Source: Actinacidiphila acididurans (GTDB lineage: Bacteria > Actinomycetota > Actinomycetes > Streptomycetales > Streptomycetaceae). Taken from it: a DNA stretch of 64,000 bases. Position numbers and translations under genes: made by a program. The stretch is taken from positions 62,001-126,000 of the forward strand of contig NZ_JADKYB010000023.1 of NCBI RefSeq assembly GCF_016918855.1. The letters run 5' to 3'. Every line of letters starts with the position of its first letter. The stretch's first letter is position 1. Shown piece by piece: positions 62,910 through 64,000 of the stretch. The notes below the pieces were generated by a model, which had not been told where the DNA came from, ran no database searches, and worked only from the letters and a program-made list of their open reading frames with translations.

Positions 62910-64000
62910 GAGGCGGCCTCCTCAGCGCCGGAGCGGACCGGGGCGCCGGCCGGCTCCGGGGTGCGCAGGCCCAGGTGGTCGCGCAGCGTGGTGCCCTCGT
63001 AGTCGTGCCGGAACACCCCGCGCTCCTGGAGCAGCGGCACCACGGTGTCGGCGAATTCGTCGAGGCCGCCGGGGGTGATGTGCGGCGCCAGGATGAAGCC
63101 GTCGGAGGCCTCGGCCTGCACGAACTCCTCGATGGTGCGGGCCACGGTGCGCGCGCTGCCGATGAAGGTCTGCCGGGCGGAGGTGCGGATGACCAGGTCG
63201 CGGATCGACAGCTTCTCGGCCTCGGCCAGCGCCCGCCACTCCCGGGCGGTGGCCAGCGGGTCGCGCACCATGCGGACGCTCGCCCGGCCCTGGGACACGT
63301 GCTGCTCACCGGTGTCGGGGTCGATCTCCGGCAGCGGCCCGTCCGGGTCGTACGCCGACAGGTCCCGGTTCCACACCTGTTCCAGCAGCTTGATCGCGGT
63401 CTGCCCGCTGACCTGGGCGCGGCGCACCTCGTGGGCCCGCTCCTGCGCCTCCTCGTCGGTGTCGCCCAGCACGAAGGTGGCCGCGGGCAGGATCAGCAGC
63501 TCCTCCGGCGTGCGGCCGAACCGGGCCAGCCGGCCCTTGACGTCGCGGTAGAAGGCCTGCCCGGCCTCCAGCGTGGCGTGCCGGCTGAAGATCGCGTCGG
63601 CGGTGGCCGCGGCGAAGGTGCGGCCCTCGTCGGAGTCGCCGGCCTGGAAGATCACCGGCCGGCCCTGGGGGCTGCGCGGCACATTGAACCGGCCGGCGAT
63701 GTCGAAGTGCCGGTCCTTGTGGCGGAAGGCACCGGCCGCCGGGTCGGTCAGGAAGCGGCCGGACTCCTTGTCGGCGGCTATTTCGTCCCCGCGCCAGGAG
63801 TCGAACAGCTCCTGGGCGGTGCGCAGGAACTGCTCCGCCCGGTCGTAGCGGTCGCCTTGGGCCAGGAAGCCGCCGCGCCGGAAGTTCTCGCCGGTGAAGG
63901 CGTCCCAGGAGGTCACCACGTTCCACGCCGCCCGCCCGCCGGACAGGTGGTCCAGGGAGGCGAACTGCCGGGCCACCTCGTAGGGCTCGTTGAAGGTGGA
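62906..64000 (-). CDS. NtaA/DszA-type flavin monooxygenase (N-terminus beyond window)
   Basis: 364 residues are visible and the frame continues past the right edge (STFNEPYEVARQFASLDHLSGGRAAWNVVTS). It belongs to the NtaA/SnaA/DszA/SoxA two-component monooxygenase group: LDHLSGGRAAWNVVTS, WDAFTGENFRRGG, GRPVIFQAGDSDEGRTFAAATADAIF and FVLGDTDEEAQER are diagnostic. The family desulfurises sulfones or nitrilotriacetate-like compounds using FMNH2 from a separate reductase. Translationally coupled to the following LLM gene. Confidence 0.88.
   Translation of the reverse strand, partial: STFNEPYEVARQFASLDHLSGGRAAWNVVTSWDAFTGENFRRGGFLAQGDRYDRAEQFLRTAQELFDSWRGDEIAADKESGRFLTDPAAGAFRHKDRHFDIAGRFNVPRSPQGRPVIFQAGDSDEGRTFAAATADAIFSRHATLEAGQAFYRDVKGRLARFGRTPEELLILPAATFVLGDTDEEAQERAHEVRRAQVSGQTAIKLLEQVWNRDLSAYDPDGPLPEIDPDTGEQHVSQGRASVRMVRDPLATAREWRALAEAEKLSIRDLVIRTSARQTFIGSARTVARTIEEFVQAEASDGFILAPHITPGGLDEFADTVVPLLQERGVFRHDYEGTTLRDHLGLRTPEPAGAPVRSGAEEAAS

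Overview
The window is very GC-rich, with strong G/C third positions, frequent GTG starts and many ATGA, GTGA or TGATG gene overlaps. Its family content (PucR and TetR/AraC/MarR regulators, MmyB-like XRE regulators, DUF2637 mobilisation genes, DUF2690, UdgB-like glycosylase, LLM flavoproteins) points to a Streptomyces or close relative. The species cannot be told from the sequence. No rRNA, tRNA or CRISPR array was seen.

Layout. 1-1402: right edge of a peptide natural-product (RiPP) cluster, with a LanC cyclase tail coupled to a thiopeptide-type dehydratase-domain protein. 1548-3861: a TetR repressor divergent from a drug-efflux MFS pump, with three 18-bp-phased operator-like sites between them. 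3941-13463: a compact minus-strand stress block, dnaK-grpE-dnaJ-cbpM-clpB-trx-UBP zinc finger, then a cyclic-nucleotide-domain thioredoxin-reductase-like protein and a histone-fold DUF1931 protein. A GAF/PucR regulator is read divergently from dnaK. 15.6-24.2 kb continues with membrane proteins, an acetate kinase, DUF2267, DUF1345, a FUSC transporter and an MFS transporter.

24.3-43.2 kb looks accessory. It holds an NB-ARC P-loop remnant beside a perfect 12-bp inverted repeat, unknown genes, a mobilisation module (DUF2637, small protein, MobC-like, relaxase), a frameshifted ISAs1-type transposase, and a 2,908-residue secreted RHS/YD-repeat polymorphic toxin. The toxin tip carries a deaminase-like CAE...CxxC signature and faces a small acidic gene that may encode immunity. 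The DUF2637 gene carries nine same-strand copies of TGTCCGG in about 560 bp, a possible transfer-DNA recognition array.

43.2-64 kb is a patchwork of small regulator-plus-enzyme units: TetR/aldo-keto reductase/quinone reductase, XRE/epimerase, AraC/Fsr-type MFS, MarR/SDR, TetR/SDR and a pair of LLM flavin monooxygenases. Several have clear palindromic operators between divergent genes. It also holds single genes for DNA repair (uracil-DNA glycosylase), DUF488, cupin and a secreted SH3-like protein. Decay is visible in a DUF4132 gene split by a -1 frameshift and in truncated TetR and NTF2-like genes at 59.4-59.8 kb.
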